From Stercorarius parasiticus (taxonomy: Eukaryota > Chordata > Aves > Charadriiformes > Stercorariidae), in NCBI GenBank assembly GCA_013396915.1, contig VWZL01001934.1:755122-819121 (forward strand): a stretch of DNA of 64,000 nt. Direction: 5' to 3'. Below, in pieces: positions 1-13,000 of this stretch. Made by a program: the position numbers and the translations under genes. The first letter of the stretch is position 1. Each line of letters starts with the position of its first letter. Below the pieces are notes generated by a model, which did not search any database, was not told where the DNA came from, and was given only the letters and a program-made list of their open reading frames with translations.

Positions 1-300
1 TCTCCCTGCTCCCGCCGCGGTTCTTACCCTGCGCGGCGCGGAGCCGGCACCGCCGCTCCGATCCCGCCCCCGCCGCCCCGCCTGGCCCGGCCCGGCCCGG
101 AGCCTCCCCCGCTCCCTCCTGACCGCCCTTCGCCTCTCGCAGCCTCCGGGGCTTCGGCTCCCGCCCCTCCTCGGCGGGTCCCGGGGCGGGGGGGGGACCG
201 GCCGCTGCAGGGGAAGGCAGCCCCCGGGGGAGGCGGGTGGTCCGGGCTTTGGGAGAGTCTGGCTCTGGGCTCTGAGCTTTGGGCTCTGGGAGGGTGCCGA
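1..300 (-). promoter_or_regulatory. CpG-island promoter with first-exon splice donor of a minus-strand gene
   Basis: The first 300 bases are extremely G+C and CpG rich. On the minus strand a consensus splice donor (G|GTAAGAA, plus-strand ttcttac at 21-27) ends an exon whose lowest base is about 28. The gene therefore starts here and runs left out of the window. No convincing start codon is visible in this piece, so the exon is probably 5' UTR. By the human order AURKAIP1-CCNL2-MRPL20, all on one strand, AURKAIP1 is the expected gene, but nothing coding from it is in the window. The donor and CpG content are seen; gene identity is inference. Confidence 0.5.
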
Positions 301-1309
301 GAGCCGCCTAGCCAGCCCTCAGCAGCGTGGGATGTTTCCCCGAGTTTTCCTCCATCGTGTCCCCCCAGCTCACGCTCAGCCAACAACTGGCTTTGCAGCA
401 GGGGAAGATGAATCCGTTTGCAGCAGGGGAAGCTGAACCCGTTCTTCCCTCTGTCGCGAAGATGAGAACCTCACTCGCTCCCTGCACAGTTGCCCAAATG
501 CCCTGTTTCTCAAACTTCTGCAGGGAAAAACTGGACCCTTCTTCATCATTATGGCTGCAGCTCTGCTGGGCATCGCCTGCCGGCTCCGTAATCCTCATCT
601 GTCAGACCGACATAACTGCACAAGGGTGACATTGCTACCCCCAGCATCTCAGAGTGGGTAGAAAAACGGAGAAAAGATGTAAGTTCTCTAACGGGGCGAT
701 GAAGCAGAGGCAGGAACTGAATCCACATTTCTGGACCCCCCATGTCACTGCCGGCAGCACAGGTCAAGCGGCCTCTTTCAGCTGTTATGAGCATTATTTT
801 ACTATTCATTCTGCATTGTGGGTGACCTGTTCCTGGAAATCACTATGGGTTTCCTCGCCTTCCTCACACCTATTACCCACCGTGCTCATTCATGCTCTCC
901 CAGGCTGTTATTGATCTACAGAGTCATGCATATAAGTTGGTATACATAGGTACGAAGGCTTTGATTACATCTGTTAGTAATATTGCTCTTTATTGCCTCT
1001 TTTTAAAAGATCAGTAAGCTTTTAAAACATTATTTTCATCCCGATATAGGTCAAGAATCGCCTCTCCCCTTGGACTTGGGAAACTAAACCACAAAGAGAT
1101 TTGGTAATTTGTTCAAATTCTGTGGAGAAGCCCAGAACAGCTGATGAGTGTTTCCCAATTCCCTTGTGTTGGTTTATTTCTAAACGTGGTTTCTTTATTT
1201 CTAAACAACTGCAGTAGCTCCAAATAATGCACAGGATTTGAATATTTGAAAATGTCTATTACTGCTGCACAGCTCAAAAGAAGGGTTGAGATTCACATGT
1301 CACACTCTC
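301..1309. other. Intergenic, no gene recognised
   Basis: Only short open frames without splice context or recognisable similarity. No repeat family recognised. Confidence 0.5.
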
Positions 1310-1832
1310 AGGGTGCAATGAAGATTGGAGTACTGTGTCCAGCTCTGGAGCCCTCAGCACAAGAAGGACATGGACCTGTTGGAGTGGGGCCAGAGGAGGC
1401 CACGAAGATGCTGAGAGGGCTGGAGCCCCTCTGCTATGAGGACAGGCTGAGAGAGTTGGGGGTGTCCAGCCTGGAGAAGAGAAGGCTCCGGGGAAACCTT
1501 AGAGCCCCTTCCAGTACCTGAAGGGGGCCTACAGGAAAGCTGGGGAGGGGCTGTTTGCAAGGGCATGTAGCCATAGGACGAGGGGCAATGGTTTAAACTA
1601 GAGCAGGGCAGGTTTAAGTTAGACATTAGGAAGAAGTTCTTTACACTGAGGGTGGTGAGACACTGGCCCAGGTTGCCCAGAGAGGTGGAGGAGGCCCCAT
1701 CCCTGGAGACATTCAAGGCCAGGCTGCATGAGGCTCTGAGCAACCTGATCTAGTTAAAGATGTCCCTGCTTCCTGCAGGGGGGTGGGACGAGATGGCCAG
1801 CCCTTCCAACCTAACGCATTCTATGACAAGAT
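1310..1832 (+). mobile_element. CR1 LINE 3' fragment
   Basis: This is a 5'-truncated CR1 retrotransposon in sense orientation. It contains the typical 3' stretch 'gaggacaggctgagagagtt', then 'gacattaggaagaagttctt', 'cccatccctggagacattc', and ends near 'cattctatga', the CR1 terminal repeat motif. It lacks reverse-transcriptase coding sequence and is a dead copy. Open frames over it are CR1-derived and should not be annotated as genes. Confidence 0.92.
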
Positions 1833-2634
1833 GACAAGATACTTGGAGTCATTTCTCATACATCGGGCCACAAAAAGACACAAAAAGAATCGATTGCGAG
1901 TAAAGCTGACCAGTGACGTGGCTTCTTGGCCAGTGGTTTTGTTGTTACCTTCGTGTAGAAAGTCATGATTCTGACTGTTATCTCTGGCGTACCCCGTCTC
2001 TGCACGCAGAACTCGCTCTCGTCCTCCAGCAGGTACGGAGTCCTGGGCTCTCGCTGAACCAAATGCTTCAGCAGGTTTTTAATATTAAGCAGGAAACTGA
2101 GTCCAAGGTTTAGCAGATACAAAGTGTTTGCCCGTTGCAGGAGTTTTAAATAGAAAGCATGTTGTGTTTAATTGTGTGTTCCATTGCCTTTTTATGGCAT
2201 TGTAAACACGCACAGCACTTGGCAAACAAACCAGAAGGGCAACATCCGTCGTAAATTGCCTCTTTCCCTGATAGATCTGAAAATCTGTGAGTGAGGAGCG
2301 GAGCCGGCTCTGCTTCCCGTCTGGGGAGCAGAGGTGAAAGGATTTGCCTTGAGGCCACCGAGCCGTAGGGCAGGGGACAACACCCAGTTCTGGCACCCTA
2401 CCTGGCAGATGACGCACGCTGAAAGGGAAATGGCCACCTGGCTTTTCAGATAGAGTTTCTTGCCCATCTGCAGTTACAGACAAGCAGCCAGGCCTTCCTG
2501 TGAAGATCATCCCAGCCCCATTCACTCCGGGACGGGGTGACCCATATACATCAGCTGGGGACCAGGACTGTTGTCTCCATACTGGGCTCAAACCTATTTG
2601 CTGCAGCTTTTCAGGTTTGCTGCATATTAGTGGG
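1833..2634. other. Intergenic, no gene recognised
   Basis: No exon, RNA gene or known repeat recognised. The 168-aa minus-strand open frame at 2085-2591 has no recognisable domain and no supporting context. Confidence 0.45.
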
Positions 2635-3179
2635 TGTTATGGCTTGAAGAAGCCACAGCAATACTAAATAATTAACGTTAATAACGCTAAAGAACCAGTA
2701 TTGATCCCGATACCAGTATAAAATACACGAGGATCACACCCAGCCCATTCCCCCAGCAGAAGCCGTGCACTCCCAGCAGGGACAGCCCATGCCGGACACT
2801 GTGGGAGGAAGGGAAGGGCTCAGGGCTCCGGCACCGGGGCAAGGAGTTCTCAGGGTCACAGCCATCATCTAAAGAGAGAGAACTCCTCAGCAAACTTTCG
2901 AATTTCTATTGAATGTCATGTTCATGGTATGAAATAACCCTGTTGGCAGCTTGGGTCAAGTGCTCGGGTCTCGCTCCTCCTCGTCCCCACACCTGGTGAT
3001 CTCGAAAACACCGAGACCTTGAAACCCACACACCAGAGCTGGCTATAAAGTAAATATTTTCCCCAATTCAGACACTGGAGTCTTCTAAAAGTGCAGTTTT
3101 CCCTAGAGTTAGAAGAGACCTTACTGCAAAGTAAAATCACCAAAAGAGAAATTAATCCCATGTCGTTCAGACCAGGACA
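2635..3179 (-). mobile_element. Solitary LTR-like element, copy A
   Basis: On the minus strand the segment begins TGTCCTGGT (3179 downwards) and can be followed to an ATAACA end at about 2635, the TG...CA layout of avian endogenous retroviral LTRs. About 430 bp of it matches, in inverted orientation, the element at 21834-22461; shared blocks include the stretches around 2690-2780 and 2930-3110. No internal retroviral coding region is seen. I could not find a clean target-site duplication, so exact ends and family are uncertain. Confidence 0.5.
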
Positions 3180-4974
3180 CCGGGGCTGTGGTGAGTGCCT
3201 ATAAATATCTTCTTTCCTTGTGACGAAGAGGAGATGGAGCAGGTTGGTATGGACGGCTCTTGTTTAAGCTGCCGCCTTTCCCATCACATGGCCCAAACCC
3301 ACTGCTCAGTTAACGAACGGCTGGTTTCACATATTCCCTGTGGAAGGACTCACACTGGGTGGATGTTGTCCCTTTCCCTGCCGGGAACGGGAGAAGCTGC
3401 GCTGTGCAACACCTTTCTCAGGCCACCTGAAAGAAAAGGACGTTGAAGGGGAGAGCGTGGACACGGGGATGCCACGCTTCACACCCACCAAGGGAAGCCA
3501 GCGGTCAATCACCGGTCTCATAACACCAAGGAGCGCACTGCAGCGACAGGTAAGGCAAACCATGGAGAGATTTCTCCTGCTTTGAATATGCTTTGTATCC
3601 GGTCTAGGAGGATTGCTAAGGAGATGTTGAAAATGCCGTTGCCTTTCACTAGGCTCTCCCGGCCTTATCCCCATGTAAATATTATTCTCTCTGTCCTTTG
3701 AGGCTGGGTTAGCTACATTCATTTTGAAGTCACGTTGGCTTCAGCTCGGCCGAGCGACCAGGAGTGTGTCCACGCTGCCGATTCCTCTGCAGTTCTGAGT
3801 GAGACAGATTCGTCCACCGCAGGCTTTGGAAAAGTCTAATTGGAATTTGAATACCTGTCTTTGCCTGGCAGCTGCTCAGGAGAGAGAGGGAACTCCCCAG
3901 CTTTGGTATCTAAGTTTTCAGGCAGTGTGAATATCTTTCTCAGCATTTCCATATCGCGTCCTCTACGGCTCCATGGCGTTATTTTCATAAGGAAAAGTGC
4001 TCTAAAGACCAAAAGGAACTCGGCTGTGAGTGCTACTCCACAACAGCACCCTTGGGAAGGGCCTCCAACCCCTCCAGCCTCTCCAGCTTCAGTGGTTTTG
4101 GAAGGAGCGTTGCCTGGGGGGGTGATTGCCCTGACAGCGATGGGTGGTGGGTGCTCACTGGAGCTTAGCTCTGCCTTGCAGATAAGAGGCCGGTTTCGTG
4201 CATGGAGGCCTGGAACAAATAGATATTCAGCCACGCAGAAGCCGCTAGCGCTCACACACGTACATGGAAATCAATCATGGGGTTCCAGGGCATCAAACCA
4301 ATCAAATAAGTGTCAGATTATTGCTCTGCCGTATGTAAAAACGACCGCGTGGATCCGTCACCCTGCATTTAAAGCGGATCCACAGAATTAGGTTCCATGG
4401 CTCTCTAAAGCCAGTGGGAAAAGCTCATCTTTGTGCAAAGATCAGATGTGGCACCGAGCCAGCGGCAAGGGTGCCCTGTATCCTGATACCTGTGTTTTTC
4501 TCCTTTCTTCCAAATAAAGCTCCATTCCAGAAATCTCTCTCCCTCTCACAAACACTAACACTCTCCTCTTTTCCAGTTACCTTCCTTCCCCTCTGTTAAT
4601 TTCAGAACAATTCCCTTTGTGCCTTACCAACAGCGTTTTGTTGGTTTTGGAGGACTTTCAAAAAACCCCTGTCAGGCATAAGACGGCTCAGTCCACCTCT
4701 TCCTGCTGGTGCTTGATTCAGCCCTTGCTCTCGGCACACATGAGCGCTGCCGCTGCTGGGCAGAGCTGGAATTTTATGCATGTGAGTGAAGCCACAGCGG
4801 CCGTGCTGGGAGCAGTTGTGGTGGGGACGCCGCGGGTGTACAGGAGCACTGGAGGGATGGCATCAGGATGGACGTCATCAAGATAGACCTGATCACGGCA
4901 CAACTTTGCTGACCTGAGATATTGGAGACACCCACGAAGGACTTTACACTGTGCTAGAAATCAAACATGATTGT
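3180..4974. other. Intergenic, no gene recognised
   Basis: No exon structure or known repeat recognised. The overlapping antiparallel open frames at 3836-4391 are shadows of each other without recognisable domains. Confidence 0.45.
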
Positions 4975-5475
4975 TGGATGGATTGACGGCTCTGGGGCCC
5001 CCAACAGCAGAAGGACACAGAGCTGTTGGAACGGGGCCAGAGGAGGCCCCGGAGATGATCCGAGGGCTGGAGCCCCTCTGCTGTGAGGACAGGCTGAGAG
5101 AGTTGGGGGGGTTCAGCCTGGAGAAGAGAAGGCTCCGGGGAGACCTTAGAGCCCCTTCCAGTCCCTAAAGGGGCTCCAGGAAAGCTGGGAAGGGACTCTG
5201 GATCAGGGAGGGGAGCCATGGGACGAGGGGGAACAGTTTTACACTGAAAGAGGGGAGATTTAGAGTAGACATCAGGAAATTCTTTACTGTGAGGATGGTG
5301 AGCCCCTGGCCCAGGTTGCCCAGAGAAGCTGTGGCTGCCCCATCCCTGGAGACATTCAAGGCCAGGCTGGACGGGGCTTGGAGCAACCTGGTCTGGTGGG
5401 AGGTGTCCCTGCCCAGGGCAGGGGGTGGCACTGGATGGTCTTTAAGGTCCCTTCCAACCCAAACCATTCTGTGAT
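4975..5475 (+). mobile_element. CR1 LINE 3' fragment
   Basis: Sense-orientation CR1 3' end, closely similar to the copy at 1310-1832. It includes 'aggacaggctgagagagttg', 'catccctggagacattcaag' and 'cccttccaacccaaacc', and ends at 'attctgtgat'. Truncated upstream of the reverse-transcriptase region. Confidence 0.92.
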
Positions 5476-7680
5476 CTTTCCAGCTCTTACTGCTCTGCTC
5501 CCCACAGCTTTTAACCACGTTCTGCATCCTCGAAGCTGGTTCCTCCAGCCCGCTTTTGTCTAACTCCTGCAGTAAAGCCCAGATTTCAGCTCGCTCTTAA
5601 CCACAGTCAAACGAAGCAAATTTTTTTGCTGTTTACCTCAAGCGGAGTTGAGCTGGATACACCAGAGGCAGAATTGCTTTGCTTAGTAATTTTTCACCCA
5701 CATTTAAGGGCAATAAAAACAAGGGTTGCCTGGCAACTCTTGGAGAGGAGTTACCTGGCAGGACAATGGAGAAAATACTCCTTTTCTTTTGCATGAAGCA
5801 ATACTCTCAAGTAATGTCTACTTGCAGTTTCTGTATTTGAGCGAGCTCCATTCATTCAGCTCCTCTTTGGCTTAGGTCTGTCTTTTTGCAGGACATGCTG
5901 CAAGGCTATTTTTTTTTTTCCAGGTCTCTGGCATTTTCTCTACCCAAGAACACATCAGAATACTTCTAGTGTTTGTGGAACTATAAATCATTATTAGGGC
6001 AATTATTGTCTGTGGGCAAAACAAGCCAAATCAGGTTTAAAACAGACACTCCCTCTAACTAAATGGTTTTAAATCACCAATCCACAGCCTTTAGGTCAGC
6101 AAATTCACTTTGAGCGGACTCTAGGAAGTCAAACACAAAGAGCAGCCACCCTTCACAAACAGAGACGCACAAAGGGCTCCGCCATAAACCAAAGCCATGA
6201 CCTCTATCAGTACTTCAGAGCTGGCCGTGTCAGAGCTGAAGCGGCTTCAGAAGTGGAAATGGAGTCCAAAGCTTGTGGCCAGACTCCAGTGGCCAACGCA
6301 GTGATCTCGGCCATGAAGGTGGACAGTTTCTGAACCTCTCTCCCATTTCCCACCCCACAGGTTTTCCAGAGGCGCGAAGGGCTCAGCACCCAGCTCTGGA
6401 TGGAGGCAATGTCTGCGCTGAAGCTTAGGGTAAATCTCAATTACAGCCTCCCTTCCAATTGCCCAACAGGGAACTGAAACCTGCTTTTCTAATCTGATCT
6501 CAAGAATTCCAAGCTTTGTTGTTCATTCAATTATTCTTTGATCACGTCAACCACCGTCTTCCAATCTTTGGCTCACCCACCTCGAAGACCTTTCCCTCTT
6601 GGGGAGGGCACGCTGGGCTAGAAGTAGTTCCGTATTTGAGGAAATAATTCTTTAAGCTCTCACCTGGAAAAGGAAAGCTTTGCTGGCTGACCCTCTGCTA
6701 ATACAGAGCAAATACAGGTCCAAAGGCATGACCCTCCACCTGGATTTCCAGCTGGGGAGTCCATTGCTGAGGAAACATCAGCCAGGGAGCCCAGGGCACT
6801 ATTTCCTCAGAAGGCAGGCTGTGTTGCCAGAGTAGGGAGAAGGCCTTATCTGAGGAATGAGAACCAGAGCCTGGCCAAGACTGCGGTGTCTCCTAAGTCA
6901 GAGGTTTCAGTAAGTGCTGCCCCTTTGAAGCTTCTGGCCAGGGAGGTGACCACTCTCCCAGCAGAAGGAATTACAGGTGGGCACCAGATACAGAGATCAC
7001 AGAGGAGTAACCTGAGAGATGGTGGATGGTACCAACCAGAGGTGCCTCAACTAACAGAATGCCCAGGATTCCTAACTTCAAGGAAATAAGGATTTAACTC
7101 AAATGTTCGTAAGTTAACCACTGCGAAAAGCTTAAATTGAATCTCAGGAATGACTGCTTCGGAATGGCGAGACGGCTATTTCCAGAGTGAAATATGACAG
7201 ATGGTAAGAGTTCTCAGCACAGTAAATGCTGAAAAGCTACTTGCTTGTAAATGCCCCTCGAGTTACCAAATACATGTGATTAAACTCTCTAATCCTGGAC
7301 TTCCTGAGCAAAGTAAAACAATACGAGGTTTGCTCGCCCATCTGGCTGCAGGCCACAGCCCTGGGCAGCGAGAACAGGCACCTCTGTCAGACAGAGGGAC
7401 AGCCACTGCCAGATGACGAATCGGCCCCACATTTCCACAGTTCCATCTCCTGCTTCTTCTCGCTGCTCTAAGCGTCATCTCCCAAACCCACCTCGCTGCC
7501 AAGGTGTTCTGTGCAGCAATGCGAATTGGGCTTTTCGCTGGGAAAGACAGATTGTTCTCTTCTAGAACAGAGCGTCTTTTAATCCTGTGATACAGTCCCT
7601 TTTGTTTTGGAACCAAACCACTTTAATGCAAAAATATACACACTTTCTCCCTTGGTTTTTTTCCTCTCCAGATTTTAGCA
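5476..7680. other. Intergenic, no gene recognised
   Basis: AT-moderate sequence with short open frames only. No splice-flanked coding segment or recognised repeat found. Confidence 0.4.
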
Positions 7681-9655
7681 AATGTGCTAGGAAAGCAGAT
7701 TAGTATTTATTCAGCACTGTACACAAGCACAGGAGTTTGTAGAACACCGATGCTAGTTTTTATGCCAAGTGACATTGTGTAGAAAAAATGCACATTGCCT
7801 GGGTCTCACCTTTATCCTCGTCCATGCTACTTGCACGGGAGGAAGGTCACATCTGTAGCCAGCAGAATTGAGACTTAACTACGCTAATTCCTCCCAAAGC
7901 CTCCCTGGAGCAGGCTGCAGCTGTGAAACCCGCCTCCCCATATGCTGCTCACCTCAGGGACCAGACAAAGAGGCAATTCCAGAAGCTGGAACTACCCAGT
8001 AATGGTGCACTTCCAACAGGTAACCCTGGTGCATAAAGCAGAAACTGCTGTTATGGAACAGAGTGTCAGAGGGAGCTACAGCGGTCAAAAGCATCACTTA
8101 GTTGAAACAAAAATTAGTTAAGTTCACAAACTCATCCACTGGTAATTACACAGAATAATCCCAGGCAAACTCCAGGTCAGGAAATTGGTAGATGAGGTTG
8201 GCTAGAGGATGGCTGACTGCAAATCCTTTCAGCTGCTTCGCCTACAGATTAAAAAAAAAATAAATAAGAAAACTGCCACGAGATTGGCTTGGATTTGAAA
8301 GTGTGAGAAGAGTCAGAGGCAGCTACAAGACTGACCACAAAAAAACCTCAGGCAGCTTGTTTCCCCTGGAGTGGAGAGGGGGAGTTTAGCCAGTGGTTCT
8401 AGGAAGATCTACTTGGAGCTTGAAGGGCTGGAGCACCAGCACCCTGGCTCACCCAGCACCCGTCTGCTCCGCGGGATGCGCCCAGCAGGAGGGCCGCTAT
8501 ACTGATACTCAGAGCACAACAACTTAGGCTGGTCTTACATCTACTCCAATTTGACAGTCTCTTCCTTCAGCACCAGATTTCTTTCCTTATGAGTAGGCAC
8601 AGTGGTGTAGCTCATAAGAAACTAGTATCAAGTAAATTTAATAGAAAATCAAATACTTTAATGAAATTAGGGAGCATGAGAGTAACAGCTCAGATATACC
8701 ACTAGAACTGATACTACTGGGCTGTGGGCTTTTTGCTTTTTTTTTTTTTTTAAATGCTCTGTTCTTCAACAAGCATGCAGATTGACAGACTACTACTTCT
8801 TCAGAGTGTCAAAGATCCTGAGTAAAGAATTTCAAACCACTTAAAATGAATATATAGGAAATGTCTTATGAGCTGGTGGCCTGCACACAGCATTGCACAG
8901 ATAAAAATATACTACTCTCAATACACAGAGCTAAATACTTTCACATTTATCAGAATTTTCTACACAAGTCTTTTGATAGAATTCAAGTTTTGAATTTTCT
9001 GTATATATCTTCCACCTGTATTAAAACAAATGCTTATTTACATTGTGGATAAAGTGTAAAGGCTAGTAAGGCCATATTCCCATACTGTACTGTAACACTG
9101 CAAAATATATATACACATATATAACCTAATATAGGCAACAGTTCTAAAAAAAAGTCACCTTACATTTGTACAACATAATTGAATCAGTATGAAAAGACAG
9201 CTTTGTTAGCACCAAGCCACTCCAATGGTTTTTACAACCTGCCTTGAGCCTTCTAGTTCCACAGGGAAGGACTGTTCAGCACAGTATTCCGGCTACTGAG
9301 CCATGGAGGTCCCGCGTACAGAACTGGAAGTCACAAATAACACTCCACTGCACTACGGTACGCAAATGACTAAAGAGCAGGCATAGGAGCATCCAGAGAC
9401 AAGTTCTGCAGCCTTACTGGGTGACACTCCAGCAGAACAGTCACCAAGACATTTACCAGATTTTGAGTCTTTCACATCATCCTGTCCCATTACGACCTTT
9501 CCTTTGGATTCATGATAGGAAGGTACAGAATTGCCAGCAGAATGGACTTTACTCAAGCTAAGTGGTTTACAAGCCAGGTTAACCCTATACTGCAAAGACC
9601 GAATGGGGAAGAGCTCCACTGCTTCAATTCCAAAGGAAAGACCTTTTTGCTTTAT
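7681..9655 (-). other. Probable 3' UTR / downstream region of CCNL2
   Basis: This follows the CCNL2 stop codon on the minus strand, is AT-rich and lacks coding potential. A minus-strand AATAAA (plus tttatt, about 7706-7711) could mark a distal poly(A) site; ATTAAA variants occur near 8636 and 8659. Which site is used cannot be decided from sequence. The poly-T tract near 8740 is a simple repeat. Confidence 0.35.
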
Positions 9656-10010
9656 TCATCGCCTATGCCTGCTGTGGCCAGGATGGTCTCGGTCATAGCG
9701 ATGACTTGCTCGCTCATAGGAGCGCGACCGCTCATGCCTGTGATTTCTGTAGTAGTGACTCTTCTTCTTGTACTTCCCCGAATGGTCAGAGCGCTCCCGG
9801 GATCGGCTCCTGGAACGCGACGAGCTCCTGCTGCGAGACTTCCGTGGTTTGTGTGTTGAGTATTTGTAGTCTTTTGATTTCTTGTAACTTCGGACCTTGG
9901 AACCTTTGTAGCTAGAACTGTGGTTGAACTGTCTCGGAGGAGAGTCACTGCGGCTCCTAGAACGGCTGTGGGATTTGGAACCGCTTGATGTGGAGTAACT
10001 TTCACTTTTC
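9656..10010 (-). CDS. CCNL2: CCNL2 last coding exon, RS domain
   Basis: Encodes about 118 residues of Arg/Ser dipeptide-rich sequence ([31 protein letters not shown]) ending HSRHRR and TGA at 9656-9658. The RS domain is the feature that targets cyclin L proteins to splicing speckles. The acceptor is ccatag at 10011-10016. Confidence 0.95.
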
Positions 10011-13000
10011 CTATGGAAAAGGAACAGGAGAGAAAACTTATTGTTTTCTTAATATTAAATGGAATTACTCTACATTACTATTTGCACGCAAATGTGGTCA
10101 CAATACATATACACACACTTTAAAGCACATACCGCTGTGTTATGTCACAGCTGCTCTTGTTGAGAAACTACCAAAGCTCACTCTGAAATTTTAGCCTGGG
10201 AGCTTCTCCCAGCACTCCCTTCTCTGACACGACTACTTACCTGTGCTTAGGGGACGCGGATCTAGATGGAGATCTTGAGTAACTTTGATCTCTACTCCCA
10301 CTTCGACTTCTGCTTTCTCTTCCTTTCTGAACACTGCAAGAGACAGTAAACAGTAAGTTATTTTCCTTAAGGTAGCAATGGGGAAAAAAAAAAAATAAAC
10401 TTCATCATTATGAAAGCCTTACCCATTTACTGGGCTATTTGAACTCATTCTTTTTGCTCCTTCTGTTTTCCTTTTAGCATTCTTCATTGCCTGAACAGGT
10501 AGCGGTGAAGGTTTATTTCCTTTAACCTCTTTTGGAGACTCTAGAAAAAACAAGCCTTTGTTACTTTATTTTGAAAGTACGGCAGTGACTGAAAGAAGGA
10601 CTGAAGCCTCCCCTTGCCCTGTTTCATCATCTTCGTAATAATCAGTACCGTATGCATGCAGCTTGCATCTACATGCACACACGCACGTGCACATAACCAC
10701 CCACAAGAAATAGATCTGAAGAAGTTCACAGAATTTAATCAGAAACATTTCTGCCAAAATACTGAAGTAACACCAGGGAGTTAACTGCAACAGTAACACA
10801 TTGCTTTCTGTGTCGCAGAACAGCAACTTCCTTTACTTGCCAATTACTCAGTATCTTTAAGGTAAACTGAGGAAGAAGATGGTAAATGTTATCTTCAAGG
10901 CAAGACATGCACTAGACGGGAAACCTTAGACCAAGCATGCAAGAAAATATTCCTCACCCATCACCCAAAAAATACTACTTCTGTCAGAGTTCCTAATCCT
11001 ACCTAAGCTTTAATATTTCTTTAGCATAACATGCCTATTGCAAGTATTTGTTTGAATTTATTGCCAAAACCACATAAAAGCAAGTCCCTGTACTATATGA
11101 ATTTAAACCAACCTTAATTTTAGGCTAATTTGATTTTAGCCTTTATCTGTTTCAAGAAATTACAAAGTTACAATGCTATTCAAACTCTGCCATTGGAATA
11201 GTTGCTAGAAGCCAGCTTAAAAACAAGACGACAAACCACACTGTATTTGCCCTTTTGGGATGCACGTACACATTTAAGATGAATTATTAAAAACAAGTTA
11301 TCCCCTACTTACCATTTTTCGGTACTGGGGAAAATCCCGATGTGTTATCCAAACTTGGGGCTCCCTCAGGTACTAGACCTTTAGCTTGTGCTTTTGCCTC
11401 TTCAATAGCTAATTTCTTCTTTTCCACTTTACTTTCCAGATCAGATAAATCAACCTGCGAAGACAGGAGCACTGCTTATGACAAAACTTGGTAAGCTAGA
11501 CTTTCTGCTTACTCACTTATGGGGGGTGGGGAGGGAACTCTAAGGAGACCCAGGCACCGTGACTACCATCCGATTCCACTCAACGTCCAGGCTTCCAGCT
11601 AGTTTCAAATGGGATAAGGTTTTCCAACTCATGTTCTAAGCGGCAGCCTTTAATGACAACTCACAATATGAAAAAGCAGCAAACCTTTTTCCGAGTATAG
11701 AGCTGCAAAATTTTTAAGCAAATTTCCTGAATCTCTTCCTCTGTTGCTCCGAAGAGTAAAAACCAGTGTGGACGATTAGGAAGTGGAATCTGAAAGGGAG
11801 GGGAAGACATGCTCAGTTTTCTGCTTCCATTAAAAGACCTAATGAACACAAAATTAATGGAACTGTATGCTCACCTCCAGTGTCCTGGCTGCAAGGTAAA
11901 TACATGCACAGGCAATGCTTTCCGGCTGGAATCTCACAAAGACATCTGTTCTCAGGCTATCATTCATGTAATTCCTGAAAGACAGGATATCAGTAAAGTT
12001 GCATGGCACTGCAAAGTTGTTTGGTGTTTTGGGTTTTTTTTTTTCTTTTGTTTTTACTTTTACAAGGACTATTTATTTCTGCATTCAGTTACTGCATGCA
12101 GTTCTTACTGCATTCAGACTTTACTCCTGTAAATTTAAAGAAAAGTTGAATGATTTTACTAAAAAAAAAATAAATAAAAATAAATCCCTCAAGGGGAGGG
12201 ATGTGTGACACAAATTAAGTTTGATTGACTGACTGGCTGCTGAAAATTCAGTTGTGAAAAGAGAACCAATTTTAACTTCACTTTTCCTTTTGGACCTCTA
12301 CCGGCCTGCTCTCATGCAACAGGCAAGTTATTTTCATCAAGACAACATACAGGAAAATCTGAAGTACTCAGTTATAGACTTTTAGGTTCACATGTTTCTC
12401 TGCAATAGGGCTGAGCCCAGATGGTTTGCTGAAAGCTGCAGCTCCTGTAGTAGATTCCCATGAAAGTGCAGTCCACTTCAGCACGCGTCAACTTCCACTG
12501 GAGATTTAAGGGGTCCCTTTTCCTTCAGAAGCATTATTTTCCATCCAGAACAGAATTCTTTTTGATGCAAAAAGCAGCCATAGAAGAAATCAGGGTGTTT
12601 GGGAACATCAATTCAGGAGAATACTCAGTATTCAGGCAGATCTCCTCTTTGGCACATGAAATACGGTTTCCAAATTGTCCCATTTCAGTAAGGTTGCTTA
12701 AAATGAATATTCACAGAATGAGAAAACTGTAAAATATTGCATATATTCCAGTCAGTACACTTAAGCATTATTCTTCTAAATCTTATATACGCAAAGTAAC
12801 CTCCTCTGAATCTGTCAGCTGATGTGCTTAAAAAGATCTAGATAATTGAGCACATATGTCAAGCAAAGTGAGGAAACGCTAAAACCAGACACAATAGAAA
12901 GTCCTCAAAGTGATACGCTTTCTAAAAGCGGTAATTAACCATGTGGGTACCCAGTATACAAGGATTCACTAAGCCCCAACACATCGAAATCAGAGACCAC

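Noticed and set aside
3836..4391. Long antiparallel open frames (139 and 183 aa)
   Set aside because: No recognisable domain, no splice or promoter context, low-complexity Ser/Pro composition; probably chance.
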